The position numbers and the translations under genes are program-made. Source: Chloroflexota bacterium (GTDB taxonomy: Bacteria; Chloroflexota; Ktedonobacteria; Ktedonobacterales; Ktedonobacteraceae). Taken from it: DNA of 24,996 bases. The notes under the pieces are model-generated. The model saw only the letters and a list, made by a program, of their open reading frames with translations. It did no database searches and was not told the DNA's origin. This document shows, piece after piece, positions 22,887-24,996 of this stretch. The DNA lies in assembly GCA_902812455.1 (NCBI GenBank), contig CADDZH010000076.1:1-24996 (forward strand), written 5' to 3'. The first letter of the stretch is position 1. Each line of letters starts with the position of its first letter.

Positions 22887-22978
22887 TTGCCTGGCCCCCA
22901 CAAGGGGGTCACTACATGTCGTTGCGTTTGAGATCATAGGAATATTGCCTGACCCCCACAAGGGGGGTCACTACATGT
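22887..22978. repeat. Two direct repeats, each a C5/G5 hairpin, upstream of the PucR gene
   Basis: Units at 22887-22919 and 22945-22978 share TTGCCTG-CCCCCACAAGGG and then GGTCACTACATGT, differing by one substitution and one extra G. Each contains a GC-rich inverted repeat (GACCCCC with GGGGGTC around ACAAG). They are 58 bases apart, start to start. They lie between the stop of the small basic gene and the PucR start, so they could be regulator-binding sites, transcript-end hairpins, or members of a dispersed repeat family. Confidence 0.75.
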
Positions 22979-23004
22979 TTAAGAGTACCTGTGGGTTATG
23001 AGCG

Positions 23005-24630
23005 GTGAACACTTCATCTTCCCCGGCGGCCTCTGCTTCGGTGCGTAATATTCTTACGCTGCTGGCTTCATGGGATGCACAGCTCGTAGGAGGAGCAGAA
23101 GGGCTGGAGCGGCGGGTAACGTGGGCGTGCCGCATGCGTACACGCTTACCCGCATTCGAAACTATACATGGGGGAGAACTGGCCCTTCTTGCGCTACCCC
23201 AGTTGCGCCGCATCGATGAAACCTTACCCCACCTCTTAAAGAGCCTGCACCACGAAGGAATTTCCGCAGTAGCTGTCGCCGCTGCTTCCCTTGAAGCCCT
23301 GGGAGACGAGGCCCCCGCCATCGCCGATCAGTTGCGTCTCCCGCTGATCCTGCTTCCTTCTGCAGCGCCACTTGAAGCCATTGAGCGCGAGGTGATTACA
23401 TTCGTTGTGAGTTTTCGTGGCGAGATCGAGCGCCAGGCCGCTGAGATTTCACAGCAGCTCATGCAACTTAGCATTCAGGGAGCGGGTATGCAGGGAGTGA
23501 GCGAACATCTTGCTCGCCAGTGCCATAAATGGGTAATTGTCCAGGATGCCGGACAGCACATTCGCCTGCAAGCAGCTCCCCCTGGCCGCGAGGCGCTTTC
23601 ACTGCCACCGGTGCTTACCGATCAGGCGCTAGTGCAGCGCGGCCTGGCACGCATTACTGCTCCTATCCTGATACGCCACGAGGTCGCCGGTTACCTCTCA
23701 CTGGTTGACCACGACGGCAATTTTGATTATTCTGAGCGTATCATCCTGGGGCAGGTTGTGCCGGTACTGGCGCTGGAGTTCGCACGCGAAAGAGAGCGCA
23801 GCGAGGTCGAGGGCCGCTACCAACTGGAAGCATTCATGGATGTCTTGCAGGGCAATTACCAGCAGCCCGGTGAAATGCTGGGCCGCGCTCGTCTGCTTGG
23901 TTACGATCTAACCCTGCCGCAGGCGGTTGTGATCTTTGAAGTAGACCCAGGCGAATCTGAATACCCTATCGGTAGCCCCCAGGCGCAGTGGAGTAAAAGG
24001 ATGCGTGATGAGCTATTGCTGGACTGGCCGGCAGGGTGGATCTTAAGCGAAAGGCGGCGAGTTATCGCCTTACTACCTCTTTCTGAGACCGGTAATGGAC
24101 AGAGCCAGGCGGATGAGCAGGCGATTATCACACGCCTGGAGCGCGTGCTTCACCGCATCAAGCATGGCCAGGGGAATAATGCTCTGCTGCCGGCATTTTC
24201 AGGGGGGATTGGACGGATAGCCAGGAATCTGCAGGGCATCCCGCAAGCATATCGCGAAGCCCAGCAGGCTCTGGATATCGGGCGGCAACTTTTCGGCGCA
24301 GGGCTGCATTCTTTTGCACGCCTGGGCGTCTACCGCCTCCTCTTTCATTTGGATGGGCAGCCGGAACTCAACGAATTCTACCAGGAAACGCTGGGGCCGC
24401 TCCTCAACGCTGATACTCGTGGCGATGAGACCTTTATCGAGACACTGGAAGGATTCTTTCGCTGCAATGGCAACCTGAGCGAAGCCGCCCGCACAATGCA
24501 CATGCATCGCAATACCCTGCTTTATCGCCTGGGGCGTATCGAGGAGTTGCTCGGTCACTCATTAGAGGATGCAGAATTCAGGCTCTCGTTACAGGTCGCG
24601 CTAAAGATACACCGCATGCGCAAAAAATGA
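23005..24630 (+). CDS. PucR-family transcriptional regulator
   Basis: A 541-residue regulator with the full PucR architecture. The N-terminal PucR domain (about 13-130) starts VRNILTLLASW and has GGAEGLERRVTWA. A central GAF-like/GGDEF-related region (about 150-440) follows. The C-terminal PucR helix-turn-helix domain (about 475-535) has GNLSEAARTMHMHRNTLLYR and RIEELLG. Family members control purine, allantoin, amino acid or related catabolic genes; the target here is not known. The start is uncertain: an in-frame TGA at 22999 leaves GTG at 23005 or GTG at 23041, and neither has a clear Shine-Dalgarno. The gene stands alone, with repeats on both sides. A link to the distant molybdenum hydroxylase genes is tempting but unsupported. 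Confidence 0.9.
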   Translation: MNTSSSPAASASVRNILTLLASWDAQLVGGAEGLERRVTWACRMRTRLPAFETIHGGELALLALPQLRRIDETLPHLLKSLHHEGISAVAVAAASLEALGDEAPAIADQLRLPLILLPSAAPLEAIEREVITFVVSFRGEIERQAAEISQQLMQLSIQGAGMQGVSEHLARQCHKWVIVQDAGQHIRLQAAPPGREALSLPPVLTDQALVQRGLARITAPILIRHEVAGYLSLVDHDGNFDYSERIILGQVVPVLALEFARERERSEVEGRYQLEAFMDVLQGNYQQPGEMLGRARLLGYDLTLPQAVVIFEVDPGESEYPIGSPQAQWSKRMRDELLLDWPAGWILSERRRVIALLPLSETGNGQSQADEQAIITRLERVLHRIKHGQGNNALLPAFSGGIGRIARNLQGIPQAYREAQQALDIGRQLFGAGLHSFARLGVYRLLFHLDGQPELNEFYQETLGPLLNADTRGDETFIETLEGFFRCNGNLSEAARTMHMHRNTLLYRLGRIEELLGHSLEDAEFRLSLQVALKIHRMRKK

Positions 24631-24684
24631 GGAGTGGAGCAAGGGAGGAGCGCGAGGGCACAAGAGAAGGTGCGCAAGGAAACG

Positions 24685-24917
24685 GACGGGCGACCATAAA
24701 GGCCCTCTCCACCGCCCCGCTTCCCCGCTCGCCCCTACGATAGACGATTCATTCCTGAGCATAGTGTGTTTTTCCGGAAACGAGTGGAATATGCTGGCCA
24801 ATATTCGTTTCCCATACGATCAATGCCACCAACCTGCTCGGATGGAACGGGATAGCGTATATCGTAGGGGCGAGGGCGGCTGTGGAGCGGGGTGGTGGGC
24901 CTTTATGGTCGCCCGTC
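24685..24917. repeat. Large inverted repeat (about 58-bp arms) downstream of the PucR gene
   Basis: The left arm (24685-24742) reads GACGGGCGACCATAAAGGCC, then a C-rich stretch, ending CGCCCCTACGATA. The right arm (24859-24917) is its imperfect inverse, starting TATCGTAGGGGCG and ending GGGCCTTTATGGTCGCCCGTC. The 116-base centre contains a second hairpin: GGAAACGA (24776-24783) with TCGTTTCC (24805-24812). Just beyond the right arm, the inverse strand reads GCGCCGATAATGA, like the termini of the element at 2197-2406. The 366 bases after the PucR gene (24631-24996) hold only this element and no credible gene. Confidence 0.75.
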
Positions 24918-24996
24918 TGGCTTGGTTGTTAAAAATCATTATCGGCGCCGCCATATTCTCATCATCTCGTGTAATGTGTGAAAATAGATAATCCCG

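Noticed and set aside
22887..22978. CRISPR array
   Set aside because: Only two repeat units with one 25-base interval, strong internal hairpins and no cas gene nearby.
24764..24991. Plus-strand open frame of 75 codons at the window end
   Set aside because: It runs through the large inverted repeat and its composition follows the repeat, not a protein.

Overview
This 25 kb chromosomal segment looks like a Chloroflexota bacterium, most likely class Ktedonobacteria (inferred from gene style, not from a marker gene). Pointers are the moderately high GC, an EccC/EssC-type ATPase next to a WXG100 protein, a form II CoxL-like molybdenum hydroxylase, a coiled-coil-rich sensor kinase set, a PucR regulator, and the many GATC-rich palindromic repeats between genes. 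No rRNA, tRNA, CRISPR array, transposase or phage gene was seen.

Layout. 60-6270 is on the minus strand: an APC-superfamily permease and, upstream of it, a three-subunit molybdenum hydroxylase operon (2Fe-2S subunit, then the molybdopterin subunit, then the FAD subunit). 6620-10299 on the plus strand is a three-gene sensory operon: a protein made of three almost identical PAS domains, a histidine kinase whose N-terminal helix carries a four-fold His-containing repeat, and a REC-histidine kinase hybrid. 10405-11799 is nicotinate phosphoribosyltransferase (NAD salvage), convergent with a GNAT acetyltransferase (11812-12360). 12643-13599 is an unrecognised eight-helix membrane protein, convergent with a large three-ATPase EccC/EssC-like protein (13625-17785). 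That gene is divergent from a WXG100 protein (18007-18279), giving a stripped-down type VII secretion-like locus. Next come a HAD hydrolase (18439-19128, minus), a divergent VIT1/CCC1-family metal transporter (19239-19922), a MiaB tRNA methylthiotransferase (20136-21665), a TPR protein with a possible HIRAN-like domain (21916-22737) followed by a 39-residue very basic protein (22761-22880), and a PucR-family regulator (23005-24630).

How parts fit together. The molybdenum hydroxylase subunits form one enzyme of unknown substrate; the AYRGAGR motif argues against true form I CO dehydrogenase. The three sensory genes overlap or nearly abut and probably form one signalling unit with no DNA-binding output domain. 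The EccC/EssC-like ATPase and WXG100 protein are a plausible motor and substrate pair. The other genes look like independent housekeeping or accessory units.

The intergenic regions are the other notable part. Three related palindromic elements (about 2197-2406, 12381-12516, 21691-21813) share inverted termini and a nested insertion that sits in opposite arms of two copies. Other structured repeats lie at 19960-20011, 22887-22978 and 24685-24917.
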